A DNA stretch of 56,054 bases from Acidobacteriota bacterium (GTDB lineage Bacteria > Acidobacteriota > Vicinamibacteria > Vicinamibacterales > UBA8438), in NCBI GenBank assembly GCA_009861545.1, contig VXME01000088.1, positions 1-56,054 on the forward strand, written 5' to 3'. Position numbers and translations under genes: made by a program. Shown here in pieces: positions 34,037-43,450 of the stretch; position 1 is the stretch's first letter; each line of letters opens with the position of its first letter. Below the pieces are notes generated by a model that was given only the letters and a program-made list of their open reading frames with translations, made no database searches and had not been told where the DNA came from.

Positions 34037-35890
34037 ATGGCGCCCGCGTTCACTCCACCACCGGCCACGGTATCCGAGGCGCTCTCGCTTCTGCCCGGCG
34101 ACGCGCTTCATCCGCTGATGCGTCTGCTGCCGATAGACAGACCACTACCCACGCGCAAGGCGGACATGGTGGCCGCTATCGAGCGCCACCTGTCCGACAA
34201 CTCCCTGCGGGAACTCTGGAACCGGCTCGACGAGACCCAGCAGCTCGCGGTCAGCGAAGCCCTGAGCACCCCGCACTCCATCTTCCATCCACACGCGTTC
34301 AAGGCGAAGTACGGCAAATTGCCCTTCGGCTTCGACCCGGACGCTTCACGGACGAAAGCCCCCGTGCTGCGCTTGTTCCTCTATGCAAGCCACCGCTACG
34401 AGACCCCGACCATCATCCCGCCCGACCTGGCGCAGCGCCTGCGAGCGTTCGTCCCGCCGCCGCCGGAGACCGAGCTCGCCGCCGACGACGACCTGCCCGA
34501 CACGGTGCAGCAGCCCCGGTTCCGATACCTCCACCGCGGCCAGAAGCAGGAGTTCGATCCGGTGGCGCTGACCCGGCGCGACATGGAACGGGCCGCCCAC
34601 CACGACCTGTTCGCGGTACTGCGACTCATCGACGGCGGCCGGGTCGCGGTGAGCGCCAAGACGCGGCGGCCGTCAGCGGCGGCGAGCCGGTCCATCGCCG
34701 CGGTGCTCGAAGGGGGCGACTTCCTGGAGCCGGCGGCGGGCGAGACGCCGGAACGGGAGCAGGAAATCGGTCCGATCAGAGCGTTCGCCTGGCCGTGCCT
34801 GATGCAGGCGGCCAGACTGGCCGAGTTGCGTGGGTCCCGGCTCGCGCTGACGAAGTCGGGTCGCGCAGCTCTCGCGGCGCCAGCGGCGGAGACGTTGCGC
34901 CGTCTCTGGAAGCGCTGGCTCGGAACCACGCTGCTGGACGAGTTCAGCAGGGTCGAAGCCATCAAGGGCCAGTCCCGCGGCAGGGGCCGCCGATCGTTGA
35001 CCGCCGCGTCGGGTCGCCGGCCGGTGGTCGCCGACGCGCTGGCGGAATGCCCGGTCGGCCGGTGGGTGCGCTTCGACGACTTCTCGGAGTTCATGCAGGC
35101 GGCGTCCTTCCGTTTCGACGTGACCCGCGACCCCTGGCATCTGTACCTCTCGGAGCCGGAGTACGGCAGCCTGGGATACAACGGCTCTCACGATTGGCAC
35201 ATTCTCCAGGGCCGGTACCTCCTCTGCCTGCTGTTAGAGTACGCCGCCACCCTGGGACTGATCGACGTCGCCTACACCGATCCGGCCGATGCGCGGCCGG
35301 ACTTCACGCACATGTGGGGCGCCGACGACCTTGCGTACCTGAGCCGCTACGACGGCCTGCAGTATTTCCGGCTGAATCCACTGGGCGCATATTGCCTGGG
35401 TCTCGCCGAGGTCTACGAGCCGAGCGTACCGCCGGCGCGGGCGGCCCTGACCGTCTATCCCGGTCTCTGGCTGCAGGCGGCCGCCGCGTTGTCGCCCGAC
35501 GAGCGGCTGATGCTGGAGACCTACGCGGACGAGGCAGAGGACGGCGTCTGGCGTCTGGATGGAGACAAGGCGCTGTCCGCCATCGAGAACGGCCACGACC
35601 CGGAAGCGTTCCGCCAGTTCCTCGCCGCGCGCGACGATCAGCCCCTGCCGGAAACCGTCGACGGGTTCCTGCGCGACGCCGAGCGCGGCGCCCGCGCCCT
35701 CAGAATGCAGGGCACGGCGTTGCTCGTCGAATGCGCGGACGCGAAGATCGCCGCCCGGCTCGCCACGGACGCGCGCACGTCCAGGCTGTGCCAACGCGCC
35801 GGCGAGCGCCAGCTCGTCGTGCGAACCGCCTCCGAGAAGGCGTTCCGCAAGGCGGCCCGCGCGCTCGGCTACGGCATGCCGCCGGGGTGA
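34037..35890 (+). CDS. Helicase-associated (XPB/Ssl2-like) domain protein without motor
   Basis: 617 residues. The last 200 residues (LTVYPGLWLQAAAALSPDERLMLETYADEAEDGVWRLDG, PLPETVDGFLRDAERGARALRMQGTALLVECAD, FRKAARALGYGM) fit the Helicase_C_3 / XPB-associated domain that precedes XPB helicases in other bacteria. The N-terminal part contains SAP-like and winged-helix-like stretches (LPTRKADMVAAIERHL). There is no Walker A or DEAD box, and no helicase gene next to it. It probably binds DNA or acts as a specificity factor. GGGGAG precedes ATG 34037. Transcribed alone, divergent from the VOC gene. Confidence 0.6.
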   Translation: MAPAFTPPPATVSEALSLLPGDALHPLMRLLPIDRPLPTRKADMVAAIERHLSDNSLRELWNRLDETQQLAVSEALSTPHSIFHPHAFKAKYGKLPFGFDPDASRTKAPVLRLFLYASHRYETPTIIPPDLAQRLRAFVPPPPETELAADDDLPDTVQQPRFRYLHRGQKQEFDPVALTRRDMERAAHHDLFAVLRLIDGGRVAVSAKTRRPSAAASRSIAAVLEGGDFLEPAAGETPEREQEIGPIRAFAWPCLMQAARLAELRGSRLALTKSGRAALAAPAAETLRRLWKRWLGTTLLDEFSRVEAIKGQSRGRGRRSLTAASGRRPVVADALAECPVGRWVRFDDFSEFMQAASFRFDVTRDPWHLYLSEPEYGSLGYNGSHDWHILQGRYLLCLLLEYAATLGLIDVAYTDPADARPDFTHMWGADDLAYLSRYDGLQYFRLNPLGAYCLGLAEVYEPSVPPARAALTVYPGLWLQAAAALSPDERLMLETYADEAEDGVWRLDGDKALSAIENGHDPEAFRQFLAARDDQPLPETVDGFLRDAERGARALRMQGTALLVECADAKIAARLATDARTSRLCQRAGERQLVVRTASEKAFRKAARALGYGMPPG

Positions 35891-35930
35891 CGCCCTCCGG
35901 TCGCGCCAGGCCGCGCGCCGGGCGCCGCGC

Positions 35931-36443
35931 CTATTCGTAGTAGCGCTTGTACATCCCGCGCCGGAACAGGAACCCGCCGAGCGGTCCGAGCCAACCGAGG
36001 ACGTGGTACTTGTAGCCGAGGTCCATCAACTCGATCAGGTTGCCGTCCATGTCCTTCGCGAAGAAGAACGAGTGGCCGCGCGGGGAGCGCTCCGGCCGGC
36101 TGACGACCTCGACCCCCTTGCTCACGAGGTAGTCGTACCACTTCTGCGTGTTGCGGACGTCGAAGGCGATGTGGGTCAGCCCGACCCGGTTCCACGGGAT
36201 GTCGACCGCCGGCTGGCGGGGCCGGAACTCGAAGATCTCCAGCACCGCCCCGCCCGGCACCCGGACCCAGCCCACCTTGCAGCTCGGCGTCTCGGCGTCG
36301 ACGCCGAAGAAGCTCCGCACGCGGTCCGGCGGCTGGTCGGCGACGCCCACGAGCGGACAGCGAAAGACGTCCCAGTAGAACTTCACCGCCCGGTTGAAGT
36401 CGGAAACGGTGATGCCGGCGTGGCTGAAGGATCGGGCTCTCAC
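35931..36443 (-). CDS. VOC-family protein
   Basis: 170 residues, one glyoxalase-like unit: SFSHAGITVSDFNRAVKFYWDVFRCPLVG, VGLTHIAFDVRNTQKWYDYLVSKGVEVVSRPE, FFFAKDMDGNLIELMDLGYKYH. His, His and Glu at the expected metal positions are present. The GTG start at 36443 overlaps the stop of the GMC gene as GTGA and has GAGGAG before it, so translation is coupled. Last gene of a three-gene operon with GMC and Gfo/Idh/MocA oxidoreductases; probably an isomerase or lyase step on the same substrate. Confidence 0.82.
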   Translation of the reverse strand: MRARSFSHAGITVSDFNRAVKFYWDVFRCPLVGVADQPPDRVRSFFGVDAETPSCKVGWVRVPGGAVLEIFEFRPRQPAVDIPWNRVGLTHIAFDVRNTQKWYDYLVSKGVEVVSRPERSPRGHSFFFAKDMDGNLIELMDLGYKYHVLGWLGPLGGFLFRRGMYKRYYE

Positions 36444-37975
36444 GACAGGCTCCTCAGATCGGTCTCGGCGATGTGGTCGGCCACGCGCAGCGCCTGCGCC
36501 GCGATGGTCAGGCCCGGATTGACGGCGGCGGACGACGGAAAGAAAGACGCGTCGACGGCGAACAGGTTCTCGACGTCGTGCGACCGGCAGAACGGATCGA
36601 GCACGGACGTGCGCGGGTCGGTCCCAAAGCACAGCGTTCCGCACTGGTGCGTGGTGTTCTTCGTCTTGTGCGAATGGGTCATGACGAGCCAGTAACCCAG
36701 CCGGCGCAGTATCCGCCGCATCTTCCGCACCAGGCGCCGGTGCGCGCCGGCGTTGTTCGGACGGTACTCGAGCCGGATGCGGCCGTCCGCCCCCACGGTG
36801 ACGCGGTTGTCCGGGCGCGGAAGGTCCTCGGACAGGGCGAGCCAGTCGCTGCCGCGGGCCATCCAGACATCGTACGCCCCGACGGGCACCCACGAGACGA
36901 CGGTCTGCCCCATCACGCCGTGCGTCCGGCCCTGCGACTGGATCTGGCCGAGCGGGTAGCGCGTCTGCGAGCCGGCGAAGTAGAAGTCGTTGATCCCCAC
37001 CGTCTTCTGGAATACCGCGTGGTTCAGCCGGAAGGGATGAAACCCCTGCATCATGGTCGCCAGGTGCGCCATGTAGCGGCGGCCGACCAGCCCCGACGAG
37101 TTCGCCAGCCCGTCCGGATGCCGCTCGCCGGCGGACCGCAGGAGCAGGGCGGCGGAGTTGACGGCCCCGCAGGCGACCACGACGAGTGGCGCCTCGACCC
37201 GCAGCCTCTCTCCGTCGCGCTCGACCTCCACCGCTTCGACGCGCCGGCCGCCCGGGTCGCTGAGCAGACGCCGGGCGAAGGCGCGCGTCCAGAGCGTGAC
37301 GTTCTCCTTCCCGGTCGCCGGCCGGATGCAGCAGACCTCGGCCTCGCTCTTGGCATGACGCCGGCACGGGAAGGAGTTGCAGGTGTCGCACAGGATGCAG
37401 CCGTCCGGCGCGCCCGGGTCGATCAGCCCGAGCGGGAGCGGCGACGGATGCAGGCCCTGGGCGCGAAGCGCTTCCACCGCCTCGGCGATCTCGGGCGCGT
37501 GTGGAATCGGCGGGTGCGGATACGGCCCGCGCGGCGGCTCGGTCGGGTCGTGCCCCGCCTCGCCGTGCACCTGGTAGAGCCGCTCGGCCCGCTCGTAGTA
37601 CGGCTCCAGCGTCGCGTAGTCGATGGGCCACGCCGGCGAAACCCCGTCGACGTGCTCCACGGCATCGAAGTCCTCCTTCCGCAGCCGGTAGAGCACGCTG
37701 CCCCAGAACTTCGTGTTGCCGCCGACGCAGTAGTGGGTGTACGGCAGGAACGGCCGGCCGTTGCGGTCGAGCCAGGTCTCGGTCGTTCGGTAGCGCAGGT
37801 GCTTCCAGACCGCGGTGGGATCCCAGTTCTCGGGCTCGCGCGGCACGAACCCGCCCCGCTCGACGATGAGGATGCTCGCACCGGTGGACGCCAGCGCCCG
37901 CGCCACGGTGCCGCCGCCGGCGCCGCTGCCGATGATGACGATGTCGAAGCGCTGTGGCATGGGGCTGGCCGTCAC
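36440..37975 (-). CDS. GMC-family FAD-dependent oxidoreductase
   Basis: 511 residues from GTG 37975, which overlaps the previous stop as GTGA; ATG 37960 is the alternative. The FAD-binding start is DIVIIGSGAGGGTVARAL and GMC blocks follow: YCVGGNTKFWGSVLYR, VACGAVNSAALLLRSAG, and C-terminal SVLDPFCRSHDVENLFAVDASFFPSSAAVNPGLTIAAQALR. THSHKTKNTTHQCGT holds the usual His pair near the active site. A Cys-rich segment (CILCDTC, FPCRRHAKSEAEVCC) near 190-215 is notable and could bind a metal or cluster. Oxidises an alcohol or sugar; acts with its two neighbours. Confidence 0.87.
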   Translation of the reverse strand: MTASPMPQRFDIVIIGSGAGGGTVARALASTGASILIVERGGFVPREPENWDPTAVWKHLRYRTTETWLDRNGRPFLPYTHYCVGGNTKFWGSVLYRLRKEDFDAVEHVDGVSPAWPIDYATLEPYYERAERLYQVHGEAGHDPTEPPRGPYPHPPIPHAPEIAEAVEALRAQGLHPSPLPLGLIDPGAPDGCILCDTCNSFPCRRHAKSEAEVCCIRPATGKENVTLWTRAFARRLLSDPGGRRVEAVEVERDGERLRVEAPLVVVACGAVNSAALLLRSAGERHPDGLANSSGLVGRRYMAHLATMMQGFHPFRLNHAVFQKTVGINDFYFAGSQTRYPLGQIQSQGRTHGVMGQTVVSWVPVGAYDVWMARGSDWLALSEDLPRPDNRVTVGADGRIRLEYRPNNAGAHRRLVRKMRRILRRLGYWLVMTHSHKTKNTTHQCGTLCFGTDPRTSVLDPFCRSHDVENLFAVDASFFPSSAAVNPGLTIAAQALRVADHIAETDLRSLS

Positions 37976-38958
37976 TCGCCGGCGGTAGCGTAGATCCGTT
38001 CCATCAGGCGCTGATCCGCCATCGCCGCCTCCAGGCTCATCTCGGGAGGAACGCCGGTGCGGATCGACCGGGCGAAGTCCCGGTACATCGCCTGGTAGCC
38101 GCGGATGTCGCGGAATCCGGGCAACAGCACTTCCGGCCACGCGCGCGCGCGCCCGCGCACCACGACGAACCCGCCGTTCGACTCGAAGGTGATGATGCCG
38201 TCGCGGCCGAACAGCTTCGACAGGCGTACGCCGCGCAACAGCGACGGCACCTCGCGCGAGTAGTACAGCGACCCGGCCGCGCCGTTGTCGTAGCGGAATG
38301 CCGCCAGCATCGTCTTGGCGCGCGCGTCCGGACCGCTCCGCGCCGGCGGCGGCCGGAAGCCGTGAATGGAGTCGATTGCCGGTCCGAGGCTGTTGGCGAT
38401 GTGCAGCCAGTGAATCCCCTCCTCGAAGAACGCGTCGCCGCCGGCCATCGACTCGTCGTTCCGCCAGTCTCCGGCTCCCTTGAACTTGCGCACCAGCGTC
38501 GTGAAGTGGGCCAGGATCAGCTCGCCTATCGCGCCGTCCGCCAACAGCCGGCGCAGGCAGACGGCCAGCGGCTTGTAGTGATCGTTCTCGCCCACCAGCA
38601 CGACCCGGCCCGCGCGGTCGCGCGCCTCGCGGACCCGCTCGTAGTCGGCCATCCGCGGGAACGCCGGCTTCTCCACCAGTACATGCTTCCCGGCGGCCAG
38701 CGCCCGGAGCGTCAGGTCGAGATGGAACCGCGGCGGCACCGCAACCACGACGGCGTCGACGCCCGGATCGTCGATGGCGCCGCGATAGTCGGGGTAGCTC
38801 CGGACTCCCCCGTGCCGTACCCGGTACGCCTCCGCCCTGGCGCCGTCACGGCTGGCGTAGCTCGGCGCGATGTCGTCCGCGAGCCGCCGCAGGTGTCCGC
38901 TGTGGACCCCCGTGATGAAGCCGCAACCGAGAAACGCGAGGTGGACGGGCGTCGGCAC
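37972..38958 (-). CDS. Gfo/Idh/MocA-family oxidoreductase
   Basis: 328 residues. Rossmann start HLAFLGCGFITGVHSGHLRRL and the family signature AAGKHVLVEKPAF (Lys of EKP is catalytic). The C-terminal part holds GENDHYKPLAV and FEEGIHWLHIANSL with the catalytic His. Such enzymes use NAD(P) to oxidise sugar, inositol or amino-sugar hydroxyls. GTG 38958 is the only sensible start. First gene of an operon whose members overlap by GTGA, followed by GMC and VOC genes; this suggests a small sugar- or polyol-conversion pathway. Confidence 0.87.
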   Translation of the reverse strand: MPTPVHLAFLGCGFITGVHSGHLRRLADDIAPSYASRDGARAEAYRVRHGGVRSYPDYRGAIDDPGVDAVVVAVPPRFHLDLTLRALAAGKHVLVEKPAFPRMADYERVREARDRAGRVVLVGENDHYKPLAVCLRRLLADGAIGELILAHFTTLVRKFKGAGDWRNDESMAGGDAFFEEGIHWLHIANSLGPAIDSIHGFRPPPARSGPDARAKTMLAAFRYDNGAAGSLYYSREVPSLLRGVRLSKLFGRDGIITFESNGGFVVVRGRARAWPEVLLPGFRDIRGYQAMYRDFARSIRTGVPPEMSLEAAMADQRLMERIYATAGE

Positions 38959-39224
38959 GGCGCCATTATCCGGTACCCGCCAATCCGGACGAGGCAACCG
39001 CGCTCCACCCGGTCCGGGAACGAACCGCCGGCATCGGCGATCCGTGCGGACACCTGTCCTGCCGGGTGGACACCCAGGTCGCCGATGCGTGACACCTGGA
39101 CCGCCGCCGCGCCCGCGCGGCGCCCGCGCAGTGCCCGTCACCGGCATTGTTTCGGAAATCGATTCCCGGAACGGCCCTTGCATTCCAGATGCCAGCGTCC
39201 TGCCCTCGTCGCTTGGAGGTCGAG

Positions 39225-40106
39225 ATGAAAACAACGCGTCGTCTTTCCACCGTCATCCTGATGACTGCCGTCATCGGCGCCGGTGTCGCAGCGGTTCCGG
39301 CCGCGGCGGAGTCCCAGGAACGCCGCCCGTCCGCAAGACCCTCGGGGCGCGCGGCAGCGCGTCCGCCGGGCCCCGGAGCACGCCCGATCCGCGCCGTGAT
39401 TCCGGCCCGCTCACCGTTCGTGGTCGGCCGCTTCTACCGCCCGTACGGTCTGTACGCCGGTTTCCACGATCCGTTCTTCGGACCGTATCCCTTCCCGTAC
39501 GGCTATGCGCCGCATCTCTCCCCGTACTACGGCGGCTACGCCTACAGCAGCGCGGTCCGGCTCGAAGTCGAGCCGGAAGAGACGGAGGTCTACGTCGACG
39601 GGTACTACACGGGGATCGTCGACAGCTACGACGGGTTCCTGCAACGCCTGCGCCTGTCTCCCGGCGAGCACGAGATCGAGCTCTACCTGGACGGCTACGA
39701 GAGCATCCGGCAGACGCTCTACCTGGCGCCCGGCGAGACCTACCGGATCCGCCACGAGATGCAGCCGCTGCAGGACGGTGCACAGCAACCGCCGCGGCCC
39801 GAGCCGGTCGCGCCGCTGCCGACCGGCGGCAGTCAGGCGCCCGCCCCGCTGGTGCAGCCCGCCGGCGTCGAGGAGTTCGGGATGCTGGTGGTGCGCTTCC
39901 GCCCGCTCGATGCCGTTCTGACCGTCGACGGCGAGCGCTGGGTGGGACACGAGGGGCTCGGGGAGCTCGTCCTCGATCTGGGCGCCGGGATTCACGACCT
40001 GGAAGTCGCACGGGACGGTCACCGCACCTATCGCGCCGACGTGGAGGTGCTGCCGGGCGAGCAGACGGTCATCAACGTGAGTCTGCCCCGAACGGAGGAA
40101 GAGTAG
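39225..40106 (+). CDS. Exported protein with two PEGA domains
   Basis: 293 residues, ATG 39225 with GGAGG seven bases before. A signal peptide (ends PAAAESQ) is followed by a Pro/Arg-rich linker, a Tyr/Pro/Gly-rich stretch (FYRPYGLYAGFHDPFFGPY), then PEGA units at about 108-180 (LEVEPEETEVYVDGYYTGIV ... HEIELYLDGYESI) and 220-290 (VRFRPLDAVLTVDGERW ... DLEVARDGHRTYRADVEV). No lipobox. Envelope-associated, role unknown. The next gene begins on the base after its stop. Confidence 0.78.
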   Translation: MKTTRRLSTVILMTAVIGAGVAAVPAAAESQERRPSARPSGRAAARPPGPGARPIRAVIPARSPFVVGRFYRPYGLYAGFHDPFFGPYPFPYGYAPHLSPYYGGYAYSSAVRLEVEPEETEVYVDGYYTGIVDSYDGFLQRLRLSPGEHEIELYLDGYESIRQTLYLAPGETYRIRHEMQPLQDGAQQPPRPEPVAPLPTGGSQAPAPLVQPAGVEEFGMLVVRFRPLDAVLTVDGERWVGHEGLGELVLDLGAGIHDLEVARDGHRTYRADVEVLPGEQTVINVSLPRTEEE

Positions 40107-40913
40107 ATGCCGGGTCCGGGTGTAGAGATGGAGGAGACGCTGCGGTGCAGCGCGCGGATTGACGGCAAGAAACGGCGGGATGGTCGACAGGTGCGGCTGC
40201 GGCGGGCGCGGCGATGGCCTGGAGCCGTCTTCGCGATCCTGGCGTTGGTCGGATTACTCGGCGGCGTCACGGCGTCGGCGCAGGAGCCGGCGGCCGAGAG
40301 TCGCCTGACGGTCGAGAGGATTCGCAGCGGATTCATCGTCGCGCCGGACCTGAAGCTCACCAGCATCGACGGAGGCTCCGGGGCGTTGGCGGGACTCTAC
40401 GGGGGATTCATCACGGACCGCCGGCTGCTCGTCGGCGCCGGCGCCTACTGGTTGACGGGCGAATCGGCCGGCGTCGACATGGCGTACGGCGGAGGCCTCG
40501 TCGAGTGGTTCGCGAACCCCGGCGGGCGGGTGGATTTCAGCCTGCGCAGCCTGTTCGGGTTCGGTCGGGCAACGCTCTCTTCGACGTTCGAGATACCCAT
40601 CTTCCACCCTTTGCACGGCCATGCGGCCCGTCTGTCGTACAGCGGACCTCGCCACGGCCGGCACCGGGGCGGGTGGTCCCCCAAAGGCCACCGGGCGTGG
40701 AACGACAACTTCGAATGGCCGAGCTCGTTCACGTATCGCTACCGCGAGGACTTCCTGATTGCGGACCCGCAACTCTCCGTGCACCTGAACGTGACCGACT
40801 GGCTGCGGATCGGGGGCGGCGCCGGCTACCGCTTCGTCGGGCGTGCAGGCGCCGAGGGTGACCGGCTGCGGGGGTTCACCGCGAGCGCAGGCCTGCAGTT
40901 GGGCCCTCCGTAG
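40107..40913 (+). CDS. Exported probable outer-membrane beta-barrel protein
   Basis: 268 residues. A positively charged N-terminus and a hydrophobic leader (AVFAILALVGLLGGVTASAQ) precede alternating beta strands with Gly and aromatics: GALAGLYGGFITDRRLLVGAGAYWL, MAYGGGLVEWFANPGGRVDFSLRSLFGFG, and a closing strand FTASAGLQLG. This is the look of a small 8-10-strand barrel; no family name is certain. ATG 40107 directly follows the TAG of the PEGA gene, with GGAGG in that gene's end, so they are coupled. Confidence 0.65.
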   Translation: MPGPGVEMEETLRCSARIDGKKRRDGRQVRLRRARRWPGAVFAILALVGLLGGVTASAQEPAAESRLTVERIRSGFIVAPDLKLTSIDGGSGALAGLYGGFITDRRLLVGAGAYWLTGESAGVDMAYGGGLVEWFANPGGRVDFSLRSLFGFGRATLSSTFEIPIFHPLHGHAARLSYSGPRHGRHRGGWSPKGHRAWNDNFEWPSSFTYRYREDFLIADPQLSVHLNVTDWLRIGGGAGYRFVGRAGAEGDRLRGFTASAGLQLGPP

Positions 40914-40918
40914 GAGCG

Positions 40919-40950
40919 CGGGAGCCCGCGTGGACGAGCGCGGGCTCCCG
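40919..40950. terminator. 12-bp hairpin between convergent genes
   Basis: CGGGAGCCCGCG, loop of eight, CGCGGGCTCCCG: perfect arms, six bases after the barrel-protein stop and 18 before the stop of the convergent WEGDTLVV gene. A likely bidirectional terminator. Confidence 0.65.
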
Positions 40951-40967
40951 ACGCAAGGGGCCGCGGG

Positions 40968-41984
40968 CTACTGTTCCTGGCCGGCCTCCCGCTCCTCGAC
41001 CCGGTGACCGCCGAGAATGCCTTCCATCGCGATGTTGCCTTCGTGGCACGCGAACTCGAACACGGGATCGTCGCTCTTCTTCAGCGCGATCAACGCGGTC
41101 CACGGGCGCGTCCAGTGGGTGGAATCGCTGAAGGTCAGCTCCCAATTCAGGGTGTCGGGCCCCACGCGGGTAAAGCGCTCCTCGAGGCGAAAGTGCTCGG
41201 CCGAGCCCATGAAGTTGCTCTTCTCCGAATAGTTCGTCGTCTCCACGACCAGCGTATCGCCCTCCCAACGCGCGCGGGAGTCACCCATCCACTGCCGGAT
41301 CCGGTCATCCAGGTGCGGCTGTCCGCCGATCGGGATGATGCGGATGTCGTGGATCAGCTCCTTCAGGATCGCGAGGTGATCGGGCGTCTGCACGAACTGG
41401 AAGTAGCTGTTGTAGCCGGCCCGAATCCGGGGGACGCCGTAGGTTATGCACCGGTCGGAGTTGTTCCTGTCGGTATAGGAGTCAGCCGGATGGTCGCGTC
41501 GATACGCGCGCGCGGCGTCCGTTCGCGCCTGGGCGGCGTCGGTGAGCGGCGGCACGCGCCCGTCCGGCGGATCGACGATGAGGGAAGTGCGGTTCTCGAA
41601 GTCCCGATCGACCAGCCAGAACTGGTTGTAGTTGCCGGTTCCCGCATCGGACGAGCTGAAACCCTGCTCCTGCGCCAGCGCTGCATTGAACACGCTGTCC
41701 CCGAACGCCGCATCCGTCTCGCCGTTGAAGAGCTCGCGCGCGTGCTGCGTCAGCGCGGCGACCTCCTCGTCGCTCAACTCGTTGCGGTCAGCCAGCGACC
41801 CGGGCCGCTCCAGCGGGGTCGCGGCGTTGTTCGCCCACACCCCCTGGAGGTCGGGACGCCCGTCGGGCATCCGCGGCACGCTCCACTCCGCCCCGTCCGC
41901 CGACGCGGTCTGACCGGCCGCCGGCGCCGCGCCTATCAGAACAACACACATCGCCATCGCCAATACCACCCCATGGTGCTTCAT
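40968..41984 (-). CDS. Secreted WEGDTLVV-family protein, paralogue 3
   Basis: 338 residues; ATG 41984 with GGAGG upstream and a signal peptide ending AAPAAGQ. Blocks: GRPDLQGVWANNAATPLERP, GNYNQFWLVDRDFENRTSLIVDPPDGRVPPL, WMGDSRARWEGDTLVVETTNYS, FRLEERFTRVGPDTLNWELTFSDSTHWTRPW and FEFACHEGNIAMEGIL. It is closest in layout to paralogue 2, sharing the GNYNQFW and SLIVDPPxGRVPPL segments. Function unknown. 144 bases separate it from paralogue 4 upstream on the same strand. Confidence 0.77.
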   Translation of the reverse strand: MKHHGVVLAMAMCVVLIGAAPAAGQTASADGAEWSVPRMPDGRPDLQGVWANNAATPLERPGSLADRNELSDEEVAALTQHARELFNGETDAAFGDSVFNAALAQEQGFSSSDAGTGNYNQFWLVDRDFENRTSLIVDPPDGRVPPLTDAAQARTDAARAYRRDHPADSYTDRNNSDRCITYGVPRIRAGYNSYFQFVQTPDHLAILKELIHDIRIIPIGGQPHLDDRIRQWMGDSRARWEGDTLVVETTNYSEKSNFMGSAEHFRLEERFTRVGPDTLNWELTFSDSTHWTRPWTALIALKKSDDPVFEFACHEGNIAMEGILGGHRVEEREAGQEQ

Positions 41985-42128
41985 CTCTTCCTCCATCATG
42001 GCAGGCGCCGGACGCCTGCAAGTTGGGCGTGAACTACATCGTCTCCCATGCGAATCATCAGGCGTGTCGCACTGCCTGCTGTCCAGCGAGCGCTCGCACG
42101 CGGTCACCGAGCCGACCGTCGAGCACAC

Positions 42129-43100
42129 TCAACGCGAGTACCACTCGTAGAACGCGTCCCCCTCCGGAATCTTCCGCGTGACCTCGATGTCCATCGTGGC
42201 GCTTTCCCAGCGGGTGACCAGCGGCTCCTTGCGCAGATGGCCGTACATGAACTCTTCGGCGAACTCCTGGCAGCGGAACTCGAGGAGCTGCATGTTCGGT
42301 TCCATCCGGCGATAGAGGGGCATGGCGATCCGCCACGGACGCGTGAAGGTGTTCGGATCGTCGATCGTCACGGCGTAGTCGATGACGTTCGGCGTCACCA
42401 GCGTGAAGCGTTCCTCGAGGCGCAGCGCTGCGCTGTGGTGATTGCCGGCGCGGTCGAACCAGCCGTTGTCGTGGAAGTTGTCCACCGCGACCACCAGCGT
42501 GTCCCCCTCCCAGCGGCCGACCGAGTGGCCCATCCAGGTGAAGTCGGGCGGCAGCTCCACGTCGTCCATGTGAATCGTGCGGGCGGTCGCGCTGTAGGCG
42601 AACGCCATGTGAATCTTGTTCGTGCTCTGGGTGATTTCGAACGGGTACGGCATGTACATGGCGCGCGGAATGCCCGGGAGGTAACACCGAATCTCCGGAT
42701 CCCGGTCGACCCAGTTCTCCGCGTTCTCCCGCTTCCGGGCCAGCCCCTCCGGCGTGTAGGGGATCCGCCCGTCACCCTGGACGACCCCGAGCGAACCCGG
42801 AACCGAAGCCACCACGCCGAGTGCGACGACCGGCGGCGCCGGCAGTCGGGCGTACTCGTAGGGATAGACGCCGGGCTGGGTGATCATCGCCGGCCGGGCG
42901 GCATGGGATTCCAGGTCCCAGTTGGCCTCGTTGTTGGCCTGCCAGATGCCGCTGAGATTCGGACGCCCTTCGATCCGCTCGGGACGCTCCGGCCGGCTGG
43001 TCTGGCCCGCAATCCGGCCGATGGACAACGTGAATGTCCCGCCCACGACCGCCGCCCCGAGGGCGACGGCGGTCAACGTACCGGCATGGCGATAACGCAT
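42129..43100 (-). CDS. Secreted WEGDTLVV-family protein, paralogue 4 (divergent)
   Basis: 323 residues; ATG 43100 with GGGAGG. The signal region (TLTAVALGAAVVGGTFTLSIG) is followed by GRPNLSGIWQANNEANWDLE. The core MGHSVGRWEGDTLVVAVDNFH replaces GDS by GHS, and the C-terminal ACHExNY block is changed to FRCQEFAEEFMYG, so His of the ACHE motif is lost. RCYLPGIPRAMYMPYPFEI resembles the GxPxxxxxxY block of related proteins. A different subtype, possibly with altered activity. Unknown function. Confidence 0.72.
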   Translation of the reverse strand: MRYRHAGTLTAVALGAAVVGGTFTLSIGRIAGQTSRPERPERIEGRPNLSGIWQANNEANWDLESHAARPAMITQPGVYPYEYARLPAPPVVALGVVASVPGSLGVVQGDGRIPYTPEGLARKRENAENWVDRDPEIRCYLPGIPRAMYMPYPFEITQSTNKIHMAFAYSATARTIHMDDVELPPDFTWMGHSVGRWEGDTLVVAVDNFHDNGWFDRAGNHHSAALRLEERFTLVTPNVIDYAVTIDDPNTFTRPWRIAMPLYRRMEPNMQLLEFRCQEFAEEFMYGHLRKEPLVTRWESATMDIEVTRKIPEGDAFYEWYSR

Positions 43101-43450
43101 GTCGACCTCCCGGGCCGCAGTCCCGCCGGAAGAGCGTCCGCGTGGCAAAGCGCAGTGTCGACAGTCGTTTACGCCACCGCGGAAGCCCTCGCGCGATAAC
43201 CGACACGATATCATGGCCCCTCGCCTTGCGGAGATGCTCGAGAAGCCGCCGACCGCCCTGTTGGACCGCCCGCAGGCCGGTGCCGACGGCAGCGTCGTTC
43301 GGTCCCCGGCGAACCACGGACCCGCGCCGGCCGTGAACGACAGCGACCCGCCAACCTACGCAGAGCCGCGTCGAAGGGCTGGCGGCGGCTTCGCGTTCGG
43401 AGTAGTCTGAGGTTCGACGAGCCAAACCTGGTCGGAGTGGGAGGCGCCAA

